A DNA stretch of 64,000 nt from positions 124,001 through 188,000 of the forward strand of contig CACXKA010000001.1 in NCBI GenBank assembly GCA_902768125.1, in the 5' to 3' direction. Made by a program: the position numbers and the translations under genes. The stretch comes from an uncultured Bacteroidales bacterium. GTDB taxonomy: Bacteria; Bacteroidota; Bacteroidia; Bacteroidales; Bacteroidaceae. Under the pieces are notes generated by a model, which did no database searches, was not told where the DNA came from, and saw only the letters and a list, made by a program, of their open reading frames with translations. This document shows positions 46,601-52,980 of this stretch, one piece after another (position 1 is the stretch's first letter; each line of letters begins with the position of its first letter).

Positions 46601-48439
46601 GACAAGCAGAATCTGCTCATCAACATCGACGAGCCTGCTCAGAACCTGGAGAAGACTCACGTCTATATCACCGTGCGTGATGTGGCTGACGTCAATGGCA
46701 ACCTCATGGAGAACCCCGTGATGATGGATCTCTACGTCTATCGCAATCCTTTGCGCTGGTCGGAGAAACGTTTGAACATCTTTACTGACTATGGTTTCGA
46801 AAACCGCGTGGAGGTGACTATCCAGAACCAAAGTGGAAAGACCCACAGTTATTATCTGGACAACCTGCCACTTTGGATTACTCCATCGAAGACCAGCGGC
46901 ACCATCGCTGCCACCGATGAGGAAACCATCACGTTGACCGTCTCGCCATACGCCAATATCGGTGACTTCGACGAGGTGATCAGCCTCGTGACTGAAGAGG
47001 GACTGAGTGAGGTGCTGCCTATCCACATCAAGGTGCGTGGAGAGCGTCCCGATTGGGCTATCAGCGAATCTCTGAAGAAGAAGAACATCACGATGAATAT
47101 GGTGGCACGCGTGAAGATCGACGGCATTGTGACAGACGATCCTGATGACATCATCGGTGTGTTTGGCAACAGCCATGAACCGCTGGGTGTGGCACGTCTG
47201 AGCGTTGACAACACCGCCAACGCCAATGAGCCACTGGCCTTCATCACGGTTTACAACAACACCACAGCACAGCAACCTCTGCGCTTCGAATACTACGACA
47301 ATTCAACAGGACACATCAGTGTGCTGCAACGTGAGGATGGTGAAGAACTGGTGTTCCTCGCTGACACGCTCTTGGGTAGCACCAGCAACCCAATCATGTT
47401 GGTGAACAGCGGCGAAGAGGTGCAGATGTTGCAACTGAAGAAGGGCTGGAACTGGCTGTCATTCTACATGAAACCAGAGAAGAACACCATCAGCAACCTG
47501 CTCAACCGAGCCACACAGTGGGAGGTGGGTGATGCCTTGGAGGTGTTAGGCACCAACGGCTTCTACGAAATCAGCTACAAGGGCATTCAAGATTCTAAGA
47601 ACCCATCTCGCATCAATTACTTCTGGGATAACGGTAATGACAGCATCGAGCTGGATGCCACCAAGATGTACCGCTTCTATTCTTGCAACGAAAAGACGGC
47701 CTATCTCTCAGGTAATGGTTACTATGAATACATCAATGTACACCAAGGATGGAACCGCGTTGCCTACATTTCTCATCTGAACTTGCCGATTGCCACAGCT
47801 TTGGCTGACTACACAGCGAATGCAACCGTGGGCGATATCATTAAGTCGCAGAGTGAATTCTCCATGCTCGTGGAAGACACGCAAGGTAACCGCATGTGGA
47901 AGGGTACGTTGACGCATCTGACAGCAGGTCAGGGTTACATGATCAAGCATGTAGGCACCAATGATGTGATATTCTACTATCCTTCTTATGAGGGAGCCTC
48001 ACGCTATGGCAATTTGAAGCACCATGCCCCAATGTACGAGAACAACACGGGCTGCTCTATGAATATCGTGGCTCGCACCGCTGGCGTTGACCTGCAAGAG
48101 GGTGATTGTCTGGTGGCATTCAACGGAGCAGAAATCTGTGGCGTGGCTGAGAAGTCTGACGACAACTTGTTCTACCTCTCGGTGGGTGACTATGGCAACG
48201 ACGCGCTCAGCTTCGCCATCCAGCGTGGTGAGGAACTGATTGCCCTGAGTGGTAACATGATGACCTACATGACCGATGCTGTAATCGGTACGGTGGAAGA
48301 ACCGACGGTGATCAACTTCGCAGAAGTGAGTGACCAAGTAGTGGGAGAGTGGTACGACTTGCAAGGTCGCAAGCTTGACCAGCGTCCACAGGTGCCAGGT
48401 ATCTATATCTTTAACGGACAAAAAATACTGATTAAATAA
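37643..48439 (+). CDS. Giant multidomain exported protein (3,598 residues)
   Basis: A signal peptide (about 1-36, ending KASA) is followed by an array of beta domains: a fibronectin-III-like region about 288-395; two GLUG-like units about 440-655 and 697-930 with paired motifs (GTFDGRGHTL, GTFNGCGHTL); another fibronectin-like unit about 1070-1155; two carboxypeptidase-regulatory-like domains about 1163-1335; a long unassigned central part; an SbsA-type Ig-like domain starting near 2463 that seems interrupted by two LamG/concanavalin-type domains (about 2515-2705, 2730-2905) and resumes near 3015; a BACON-like domain about 3046-3132; two similar modules (about 3144-3255 and 3463-3559) flanking a GWNW/GWNR duplication; and a C-terminal tail GIYIFNGQKILIK shared with two other proteins here. 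The architecture suggests a cell-surface adhesin or glycan-binding protein; function unproven. The stop overlaps the next gene's start. Confidence 0.85.
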   Translation: MNQFLSIFKGSGKASSFLMTTMLSLLMLLSAEKASAYDFMWDGDKYVFRNIGTSVSIELPIYDKDGRDMWVIDGYVYVKAAGKTEQTLLHYKSQGDISGGATTNDAKFNTSIGGVLKIKDTSGSWVRLSESQQTVKIYSSGDHFTAVLEWEAPYEWRGMDLEFTVKVHGDQNSWKEWNRDWTKKISALTPPPDKIEPSIVNSMLAIESGHAKEVGVMWQIAASQVTRAVATFKANGVSKSTTLPNESFGTIYVPSDQLINDLQVEVDYMDSEKHKVTGQKSTKYDVAYFHQAKNVKTKLLTNGKVELTWEVDNPTRTDIQQTDYWIIQRNVKGIMKDDDDGWTTIGQISFKQDETGFKFTDETLTNVYEGKTVYYRVQRASVANSWGYGTLSGAGKGVLLQQLALPDVLLATAVRTENWGKNDQHMVKLSWDTHQNSADIATPTFSLCNVDDWNELCILVSKGFNSINVAMLNDIDISSSEFMLGESNSEYIGTFDGRGHTLTVNYNTTEQYSAPFRYVGEGAVIKNLHTAGTVKTSAKFAGGIVARVSGSVTIDKCWSSVEINSSVNGDGTHGGIVALAGPSSLSIENCLFDGKLLGGNTHSCGGIMGWRDNDNTTVMKNVLFNPQSVTMNTNDSGTFNRNISYISVQFTNCYYTQTFGSYSTLYKKISGTAQEQKSKLGNNWTVLDDKCVPLIVKDFFSIKSVEDWDAFVQIVNNGNTATNAVLEADVDISSSTSKVGTESNPYRGTFNGCGHTLKVGYNTDVRFTAPFMYVGAATFKNLHVTGSVKGGMHSAGLIGLGVGEGRITIANCRVSADITFTGSGNTAPHGGGFVGHGDNMYFRIQNSLFDGKLTATSRSDSYGGAFVGWEHSDKSSLENNLECGTYNNIAHAGFCYRYSGRVIPYGNGGTNNNTNNYSFQNWGEMGDGHANVKDIPASELAAKLGSGWTLEDGKCVPVTIANTDGEQLRTYVWDYNAHMKLYTDKYVNGVLRYTDERVITENEREAGQLEVELLSPCVDYGFRIEVLRGASQLCIGNKTADVTTSTYEIPVKYYPDATTPDKSTSTFYFDNNVKMDSLRATQLHDAVLLKWYTNGGAADYYEVYRRDLSDDKGFMLLNGDVMEKNYTDMTVKAHHEYEYKVKAVVQCEGVHIDSLTCKGQCDNFGRVSGFVRMPNGTGIGGVEVKATPDPSLSGVGVERIVTTDETGYFLLDSLFYLPNNGLYAIQVQVTGDGPEYTSASCNFSVDKNEFTNTVLALREYYVFTGKVLYDGTSIPVPGAQFRLDGKPLYNHQQKRVETDNQGAFTINIPAGPHKIQVEKEGHVFENEGYYIDQDNTNDPTEHNWQRNIADIYLWDQTRVTLRGRMVGGEIQASKPLGQSLSTNNLGRNLKMVMQLEGDNTSWIVRDPQNLSIMERDDSLRHGALDPATKKPKDITRWHMTRHIIEVYPDEKTGEYEIKLPPVKYKITEQSCTGYPTLFQEGKVGETLDLTHVGKDSIAEYKCVYHSPVKLAVTQFNISGDKHFGEEFYMAQDIDNHADTVKIWTAATDSTPECYVLKNPVFMSNASYLFNLQAQEEYPFENRVDTVADIVPLHEGTVYFHNDLVGNNVTDSVKLDSIGRGVYKFIPKNTTFLGNDKNALRTLDINLLYDGVYYDIKPFDGKPLKCYVMGAIENQGKQTIAKGGTHLIDILRDPPGSGSSAYIEKGSKLKYSYTAVLDGKVGISLDKVTGTGANYYVGTWAGSGGGPNSGTINTASSTNNWTFNFNIQAGGTWVYSYEMNTTERIQTSSSNKWIGNKADLFIGFTDNFIFSDGIAVRMVPESQYKKLINRTKGGGKTTVGDNTFDIKNGTVTVLAEGVGADGQKVYLISDEVLTYSTKFNSDFIHSTDYIETELIPYYVKLRNERLLPKGTSTTEAQKMADNDGRNVYISTVDASDPTFGFNASLTSDNKDRYTIIRPAKNKNLADDVADYNAQIVTWSSFLAKNEYEKVMAPYMSDLVRNYDFDGTANLQYSETFNTSDDYSCYFRIMPISFSKGFVADGVNDLVKTTFDMFEGRDEYGKPTGDVMVNGGGSKIQFKIKPVLNLDFNDKNGKSESWSKKTGFTLSAAARSNYNISVYRTKVDKNAIDDAVAKKDADVFLQYINNTLDHVRGGFTGAGKGMNWTTYASNDEQIYGNFIFRTNGGATCQPWEDERKTKYYSPGTVYDQKTLQIDQLRIWADQSIVSNVPYGEPARYTIHMVNESPFPEQATQIFNICAPDDLNQKGAKVFFGGNALNGSGYTVLLKPGEVITKEVEVYAGSEFDYEDIGINLLEPNDPKRPVTVKLSAHFVPSAGNIAISTPGDKWVMNTESPYDKKEYGYYMPVRIDGFNVNQRNFDHIELQYKLSTQGDKDWVNICSYYKSDSLMALASGTCKLIENDGYIIASFFGEKDPVEQYYDLRAVVYCRNGNGFLTASSPILTGVKDTRRPQLFGTPKPVNGVLGIGDDITISFSEPIAGNYLSEVNNFEVLGLTNSANITQGTCLRFNGGIGAETQSNRNLSARSFTLDVMIEPDEHTKAMGIFKHGTVRKNLQAGLTAENHLMVIINKEVFVSDEPVKFSGLHQVSYVFKADSEKQNTTISFYDGNTKIGSGVYEGLYEGVTPLVLGDQLYLETATGEALESEEYRGKMLEMRLWNKALSEGEIQQYAKKRLTGYESGLLDNFALNEGKGKNCYNKAVGGTDLLLRSATWSVPAGLSVKLDGEKGIVMNDSAFVRTDSQDYTLMFWFRTSQSDGTLLSNGPALEEPQWKNHFNIGLKEGKVYYRSGNFEVKNTGSQHYNDGAWHHMAVTLNRARNVGNLYIDNELMQSFAVDTLGGIYGGTLAAGVTYVDAYTTSNALAGNIDELALYEMTLPLNVIKDYASTTPTGREMGTLVYLPFSRSEVQKDHSQRMVASGQSLKQSRDNQGNYSTRLDVIIPDSELEAVSDRENYAPIDNTGQRENLNYSYVADKQNLLINIDEPAQNLEKTHVYITVRDVADVNGNLMENPVMMDLYVYRNPLRWSEKRLNIFTDYGFENRVEVTIQNQSGKTHSYYLDNLPLWITPSKTSGTIAATDEETITLTVSPYANIGDFDEVISLVTEEGLSEVLPIHIKVRGERPDWAISESLKKKNITMNMVARVKIDGIVTDDPDDIIGVFGNSHEPLGVARLSVDNTANANEPLAFITVYNNTTAQQPLRFEYYDNSTGHISVLQREDGEELVFLADTLLGSTSNPIMLVNSGEEVQMLQLKKGWNWLSFYMKPEKNTISNLLNRATQWEVGDALEVLGTNGFYEISYKGIQDSKNPSRINYFWDNGNDSIELDATKMYRFYSCNEKTAYLSGNGYYEYINVHQGWNRVAYISHLNLPIATALADYTANATVGDIIKSQSEFSMLVEDTQGNRMWKGTLTHLTAGQGYMIKHVGTNDVIFYYPSYEGASRYGNLKHHAPMYENNTGCSMNIVARTAGVDLQEGDCLVAFNGAEICGVAEKSDDNLFYLSVGDYGNDALSFAIQRGEELIALSGNMMTYMTDAVIGTVEEPTVINFAEVSDQVVGEWYDLQGRKLDQRPQVPGIYIFNGQKILIK

Positions 48440-48927
48440 TGAAGAAACTATTGTATCTCGCAGGTGTGGCACTAGTTGCCACCCTGCTTTTGGGAGCTTG
48501 CAGCTCGTCAGATGACGACGACTCAAACGAGAATAAAGGTGCCAGCATGACACCCAAAGAAGGTACGGATACACGTCCGTCTTGGGTGGTTTCGTCCGAT
48601 CCCGATTCTCAGGACGATTGGCCGATGTCAGTCCAGATAGGTGTCCAGTCCGCGCTGTTACCCTATGTGTCTTCTGGTGACTTGATGTGTGCCATGATGA
48701 AAGGCGAGGTGCGTGCCGTGAGCGGTCTGAAAGAGACAGGCGGACAGTATTATTTCATGCTTCCCATCTTGGGTAGCAGCAGCGAAGGTTCCGTCACGCT
48801 GAAATACTATTGCGACAAGCTGCACCGCATCTTCACCGTCACTGATTGGAAGGAGTTCGACTCCACCATCCAGCCCACCGACCAAGGAACCCCCTATGAG
48901 GTGCCCTTCTTCACAGGAGAAGAGTAA
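48439..48927 (+). CDS. Lipoprotein related to the terminal module of the giant protein
   Basis: A 162-residue lipoprotein (signal ending LLGAC, cysteine at residue 21) with an Asp/Ser-rich linker. The mature part shows the pattern M-S-V-Q-I-G-V then D-L-M-C-A-M-M-K-G-E-V-R-A-V and Y-Y-F-M-L, matching in order the module of the giant protein near residue 3463 (MNIVAR, DCLVAFNGAEICGV, FYLSV). Its ATG shares one base with the giant gene's stop (TAATG), implying coupled translation. It may be an outer-membrane partner of the giant protein; this is inference. Confidence 0.72.
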   Translation: MKKLLYLAGVALVATLLLGACSSSDDDDSNENKGASMTPKEGTDTRPSWVVSSDPDSQDDWPMSVQIGVQSALLPYVSSGDLMCAMMKGEVRAVSGLKETGGQYYFMLPILGSSSEGSVTLKYYCDKLHRIFTVTDWKEFDSTIQPTDQGTPYEVPFFTGEE

Positions 48928-48953
48928 GTATGAACTGAAATATACATAGAATC

Positions 48954-50552
48954 GTGAAAAGAATTGTATCTGTATTGATATTATTGTGCACTATCGTCTC
49001 AGCATATGCTGATGGCGATGTCATTGAGATTTGGACGGCGAAGGACCTGAAGGACTTACGTGATAATGTGAATAATGGTACTAATACTTACGCAGGAAAG
49101 ACCGTGAAGCTAATGGCAGACCTGGATTTAGGTAGCGGTTGGGTTCCTATCGGTATTGTTGATGATGTGAGTGAAACATTTCAAGGCACGTTCAAAGGAC
49201 AAGGTTATACTATCGACATTGATGTTACGACAAGCAGTACAGTCCTTGGTTTGTTCGGTTATTTTTATGGTATAGTTGAAAATTTGAAAGTAACAGGAAC
49301 TGTTTTCAACACAAAAACTGATTACACAAGCAGTACTGCCGGTATTGTCGCCTACAACAAAGGAATCATCCGACAGTGTGCCAACTTAGCACAGATCCAA
49401 GGAACAACCGCTGGTGGTATTGCAGGAGAAAATCACGGAACAATCACAAACTGCTATCACGCAGGCACCATTGATGCTACTTATGGATGGGGAGGTGAAT
49501 ATTTTTTAGGTGGTATTGCGGGAGTCCTTAAAGGAACAGAAATTTCAAACGTATATGCTTACTGTGATAGAATGGACAACGTGAGTTCTACAGGTGGTAT
49601 TGTTGCAACTAATCAAGGAGGAACATTGACTAAATGTTTCTATTACGTACTCTTGGAAGGAACTTCTCCTATCGGAAATGTACCAAATACAACAAGTCCA
49701 ATAAATATAAAAGGAACAACTCTGAATGGGCAACTAAACAAAGCAGATGATTATACCATCTGGACATTTGTCGATGGTAAATTACCTGAGTTGACATGCT
49801 TCAAGATTGTTCAACTGAGTGAAACAGACGACAACAGTGGAACTCTTACCACTTATAATGGTCAGACGCGTAACGTGGAACTCAGTGGTCGTACTCTTTA
49901 CAAAGATGGATATTGGAACACACTTTGTCTGCCATTCGACCTTACTCTTAACGGTTCTGTACTTGAAGGAGACGGTGTGGTGGCAAAGGTGCTTGACGGA
50001 GCTCACACTTCGCTTAACTCCGCAGGCTTGCTGTCTCTCACCTTTACATCCATCGACGTTGATGCAACGATTCCTGCCGGAACCCCGTTCATCATCAAGT
50101 GGAACAATACGGGCAGTCACTTGACTAATGTGAGGTTCTGCGATGTCACGTTGAACAATGCAGCCCCCACAGCCGTAACGTTCAGCAATGCTTTCGGAGC
50201 CTTAGGTCAGTTTGTAGGTACATACTCACCTTTCAGCATCGATGCTGGCAACATTGGCAAGATTATCCTGCTGTCAGGTAACAACACATTGGGATACTCA
50301 CAGAATCCTCGTACCCTGCGTTCTTGCCGTGCTCATTTCATGATTCCGACATCATCCAGCATTCGTGCCATGATGGACTTCGACATTGATTTCGAGGGAG
50401 GAGAAAGCACAGGAATCGCTGCGCTAAATGACAATGGAGAAATGATAAATGATAATGATAGTTGGTGGACACTGACAGGTGTGAAACTGGAGGGGAAGCC
50501 TACTGAGAGAGGTATCTATCTCCATAACGGAAGAAAGGAGGCAGTACGATGA
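48954..50552 (+). CDS. GLUG-domain exported protein with shared C-terminal module and tail
   Basis: A GTG start gives 532 residues with a signal peptide ending SAYAD. The N-terminal half (about 20-290) has GLUG-type beta units (FQGTFKGQGYTIDI, TAGGIAGENHGTITNCY, LGGIAGVLKG), found in bacterial surface proteins. Residues about 318-490 form a module (LYKDGYWNTLCLPFDL) also present in the BspA-like protein at 10992-14120. The C-terminal tail follows the same W-W-x-L-x-G-x-K-L and G-I-Y-L-H-N-G-R-K pattern but ends in EAVR, where the reading frame overlaps the next gene. It lies 26 bases after the lipoprotein gene. Probably a surface adhesin; ligand unknown. Confidence 0.8.
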   Translation: MKRIVSVLILLCTIVSAYADGDVIEIWTAKDLKDLRDNVNNGTNTYAGKTVKLMADLDLGSGWVPIGIVDDVSETFQGTFKGQGYTIDIDVTTSSTVLGLFGYFYGIVENLKVTGTVFNTKTDYTSSTAGIVAYNKGIIRQCANLAQIQGTTAGGIAGENHGTITNCYHAGTIDATYGWGGEYFLGGIAGVLKGTEISNVYAYCDRMDNVSSTGGIVATNQGGTLTKCFYYVLLEGTSPIGNVPNTTSPINIKGTTLNGQLNKADDYTIWTFVDGKLPELTCFKIVQLSETDDNSGTLTTYNGQTRNVELSGRTLYKDGYWNTLCLPFDLTLNGSVLEGDGVVAKVLDGAHTSLNSAGLLSLTFTSIDVDATIPAGTPFIIKWNNTGSHLTNVRFCDVTLNNAAPTAVTFSNAFGALGQFVGTYSPFSIDAGNIGKIILLSGNNTLGYSQNPRTLRSCRAHFMIPTSSSIRAMMDFDIDFEGGESTGIAALNDNGEMINDNDSWWTLTGVKLEGKPTERGIYLHNGRKEAVR

Positions 50553-50752
50553 AAAATGCGATTAAGAGAGAGCAAAGCCAAGCTTGCTTGAGCTATGCCG
50601 AGCGTGAGCATTTTGGAGCATCGCTCAACAAGACATATATGAAGCCAGAGATGAAGGCTGTCTATTTCCAACACCAGCCACAATTGGTTGTTGCTTCTGC
50701 CACGGGAGAAGGCATGCATTGGAACCCTGAAGTAAGCGACGAGGACAGATAA
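50549..50752 (+). CDS. Small peptide with YMKP motif, coupled to the GLUG gene
   Basis: A 67-residue product whose ATG overlaps the stop of the GLUG-protein gene (ATGA). The middle reads TYMKPEMKAVYF and continues to a hydrophobic LVVAS step, matching the 66-residue peptide at 14265-14465; the N-terminal 28 residues are extra and the C-terminal part is different and acidic. A shorter product starting at the internal ATG of the YMKP motif is possible. No modification enzyme is adjacent. Function unknown. Confidence 0.65.
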   Translation: MKNAIKREQSQACLSYAEREHFGASLNKTYMKPEMKAVYFQHQPQLVVASATGEGMHWNPEVSDEDR

Positions 50753-50773
50753 CTTTTGACACAACAGCAATAG

Positions 50774-50803
50774 AAAAGGGTGCACTGACGGTGCACCCTT
50801 TTT
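50774..50803. terminator. Strong bidirectional terminator
   Basis: AAAAGGGTGCAC (50774-50785) pairs perfectly with GTGCACCCTTTT (50791-50802), loop TGACG. It ends the giant-protein operon and the convergent VTC operon. Confidence 0.92.
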
Positions 50804-50824
50804 GTGATATAATCGGAAAGAGAC

Positions 50825-52027
50825 TTAATCTTCCTCCTTGATGGTAGCTTTCACAGTACCACCCTTCTTCGTGTAGCTTCCACAACGGATGCCGTTCTTC
50901 ATAGTGCTACCGTCCTTAGAAACCGTCAACGTACCTGCATTCACCGTCAGATCACCATCAATTTTGATGCCCCAGCACTTGTGTGGGTCATCGCTGTCTT
51001 CAGGCACCGTACATTTCTTACCTGTAGCCGCAATGGTGATGGTGGTGGTAGTATTTTCAGCCTCGCTGATGTTCATGTCGCCATCTGCCTGGATACCGCG
51101 AGAACCATTACTGTTCGCATTGATGACGATGGTGCCACCTGTGATGTCCACATCGCCTTCAGCCTTGATACCCTTTGCATCCTCAGCATTCGCCAATGTG
51201 ATATTGAGTGTACCACCCTTGATGATGACACTACCCGTGTTCTCTGCGTCATCGATAGGCTGGTCATTATCATCCGTCTTATATTCCACCTGAATGCCGT
51301 CATTCACAGTGTTCTGGTCAATGGTCAGTTCTCCACCATTCATCTGGAAGAACTCTCCCACATGAATAGCATCGTTGGCTGCCTTGAGGATGTTGATCGC
51401 CTTCACCGACTTCTTCACTTGCAGATATTCCTTCGAAGCAATTGCGTGGTTGCTGTTACCCGTCACGTATAAGGTTCCGTTACCCTCAATCTCGAGGTGA
51501 CCCTTCGTATAGAGGCAAGCCTTCTGTTCACCAGCCGCATAGTCAACCAATGAGTTGTTGGAACCATCCTCCATGATGAGGTTGATGCGCTTACCACACA
51601 GGATGTTGATGGCAGCACCCTTGTCAGAGGTGAGGCTCACACCGTTCAGCATCACAGAGAGCTTGTAGCTGCCATTGATGGTGAGTGAACCAGCAGTACT
51701 GCTACCTGAGATAGCATAATACATTTCCTTGGTAGTGTTAGTGCTCTCCAACACGACGTGAGAGCTGGTACCACTGGTGCAGGTCACGCCCTCCATTGCC
51801 TCAGGGATGTTCACCGTAGCTGTGGAGCCACTATAAGTGATGAGCACCAGCGAATCGTTCACCTCCTCAGGCTCTGTCGGCTCTGTGGGGTCTTCAGGCT
51901 CTGGATCAGTGTTCTCAGTATTGTTGCCACCCTGATTGTTGTTTGTATCAGGGTCATCGCTGCCACAAGATGAGAAGAGCACACTTCCCATCATCAAGGC
52001 GCAACAGAGATAAATCAGTTTCTTCAT
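50825..52027 (-). CDS. Cthe_2159-like carbohydrate-binding beta-helix lipoprotein
   Basis: A 400-residue lipoprotein (signal ending LFSSC, cysteine at residue 21) with a Pro/Glu/Thr/Asn linker. The body is a right-handed beta-helix type with recurring N-G-x-L/D-x-x-G and G-T-L-x-x-x-x units (HLEIEGNGTLYVTGNS, SVIIKGGTLNITLAN, GDVDITGGTIVINANS, GDLTVNAGTLTVS). It resembles the DUF4353 family, whose member Cthe_2159 binds polysaccharide and calcium. Acidic loops fit calcium binding. It is the last gene of the VTC operon, 15 bases after the DUF2490 gene. The same family occurs elsewhere with VTC and DUF4956 genes, so a shared pathway is likely; the ligand is unknown. Confidence 0.8.
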   Translation of the reverse strand: MKKLIYLCCALMMGSVLFSSCGSDDPDTNNNQGGNNTENTDPEPEDPTEPTEPEEVNDSLVLITYSGSTATVNIPEAMEGVTCTSGTSSHVVLESTNTTKEMYYAISGSSTAGSLTINGSYKLSVMLNGVSLTSDKGAAINILCGKRINLIMEDGSNNSLVDYAAGEQKACLYTKGHLEIEGNGTLYVTGNSNHAIASKEYLQVKKSVKAINILKAANDAIHVGEFFQMNGGELTIDQNTVNDGIQVEYKTDDNDQPIDDAENTGSVIIKGGTLNITLANAEDAKGIKAEGDVDITGGTIVINANSNGSRGIQADGDMNISEAENTTTTITIAATGKKCTVPEDSDDPHKCWGIKIDGDLTVNAGTLTVSKDGSTMKNGIRCGSYTKKGGTVKATIKEED

Positions 52028-52042
52028 GTTTGTTATGGGGTA

Positions 52043-52897
52043 TTAAAATTTGATGTTATAGCCGATACCCAGCAGGTGTCCGTTGGGGTCATCATCGTCA
52101 TTCTCCGTCTGGTAACGATAGAACACGTCCAACTTGTGTTGCTTGCTGAGGTTTATGTCAGTGCCAGCCGTAAATTTCCACTTGTTCGCCGTGTAGTTCA
52201 GCCCACAGCCATAATCCACCGAGGCGTAGGGGTTCACGGGGCAATGGCGAATGTTGTACTGTGCCGTCAACTTCGAGCGCAGCACCGAACGATCCTTCTT
52301 GGCATACACCTTCTCATCCACTGTCGGATTCGGGTTCATGCCAGAATCTGGGTCATCCTCATCTATCAGGCGATATTTCTTCACCGTCGTGGATTTCTTG
52401 TTGGAATGCGTGAATTGGAACGTCTCCTTCAGTCCAAAACTCCAACGCTTGTTGGGCTTGTAGGAAGAAGACAGGCTCACACTCGTACGGTGGCTGTTTC
52501 GCCAATAGCCGTCTTTGTCGTTGTAGCCTTTGCTGTAGGCATTCACCATATTGCCGTTGCCATCCTTCACGGTTTCATACTTCATGTTCACCTCAGGCAG
52601 GTTGTATCGCCACATATACTTCCACCCTACCGATGCCTTCAGGTTGAAAGACTTCGACGCATTCTGATAGAGACGCATGTCAAACACGCCTCCCACCGTC
52701 CAACGTTCAATCTTGCGGGTGTTGTCCTGTGTGCGTGCCTCACCCTCGATGCCAAAGCTCATGCCTGGACGTATCTTCTTCTCAACGCCCAAGTTGAAGT
52801 CCATACCGAAGTCATCGCTTTGAGCAAAGGAAGAGCCCCCCAGCCCCCAAAGGGGGAGGGCTATCGCGATGGCACGAAATACTTTTATTATATTCAT
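52043..52897 (-). CDS. DUF2490 outer-membrane beta-barrel protein
   Basis: A 284-residue protein with a signal peptide ending GGSSFAQ. The body alternates hydrophobic and polar residues as in a beta barrel and ends in an aromatic residue (GIGYNIKF), the usual outer-membrane assembly signal; family DUF2490 is suggested by FNLGVEKKIRPGMSFGIEGEARTQ-like opening, shown here only in part. Ten to twelve strands fit. Unusually, the signal-peptide codons for ALPLWGLGG come from a GC-rich repeat that recurs inverted at 52950-52980. Third gene of the VTC operon. Confidence 0.75.
   Translation of the reverse strand: MNIIKVFRAIAIALPLWGLGGSSFAQSDDFGMDFNLGVEKKIRPGMSFGIEGEARTQDNTRKIERWTVGGVFDMRLYQNASKSFNLKASVGWKYMWRYNLPEVNMKYETVKDGNGNMVNAYSKGYNDKDGYWRNSHRTSVSLSSSYKPNKRWSFGLKETFQFTHSNKKSTTVKKYRLIDEDDPDSGMNPNPTVDEKVYAKKDRSVLRSKLTAQYNIRHCPVNPYASVDYGCGLNYTANKWKFTAGTDINLSKQHKLDVFYRYQTENDDDDPNGHLLGIGYNIKF
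52831..52862 (-). repeat. GC-rich repeat copy within a signal-peptide coding region
   Basis: On the minus strand the copy starts AGCCCTCCCCCTTTGGGGGC and ends GGGGCTCTT. It is part of the DUF2490 reading frame. It is the inverted partner of 52950-52980. Confidence 0.8.
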
Positions 52898-52949
52898 ATA
52901 TTGATTCTATTTTTAGCGTTGACCTGTATGGCTTTTCTGATGATGCGAC

Positions 52950-52980
52950 AGCCCTCCCCCTTTGGGGGTTGAGGGGCTTT
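52950..52980 (+). repeat. GC-rich repeat copy at the end of the DUF4956 gene
   Basis: On the plus strand the copy starts AGCCCTCCCCCTTTGGGGGT and ends GGGGCTTT, reaching the DUF4956 stop codon. With 52831-52862 it could form a long stem across the gap between the two genes in the operon message. Confidence 0.8.

Noticed and set aside
45944-47275. Long minus-strand frame within the giant-protein gene
   Set aside because: Shadow of a clear coding region; the plus-strand translation has recognised LamG and BACON-like domains.
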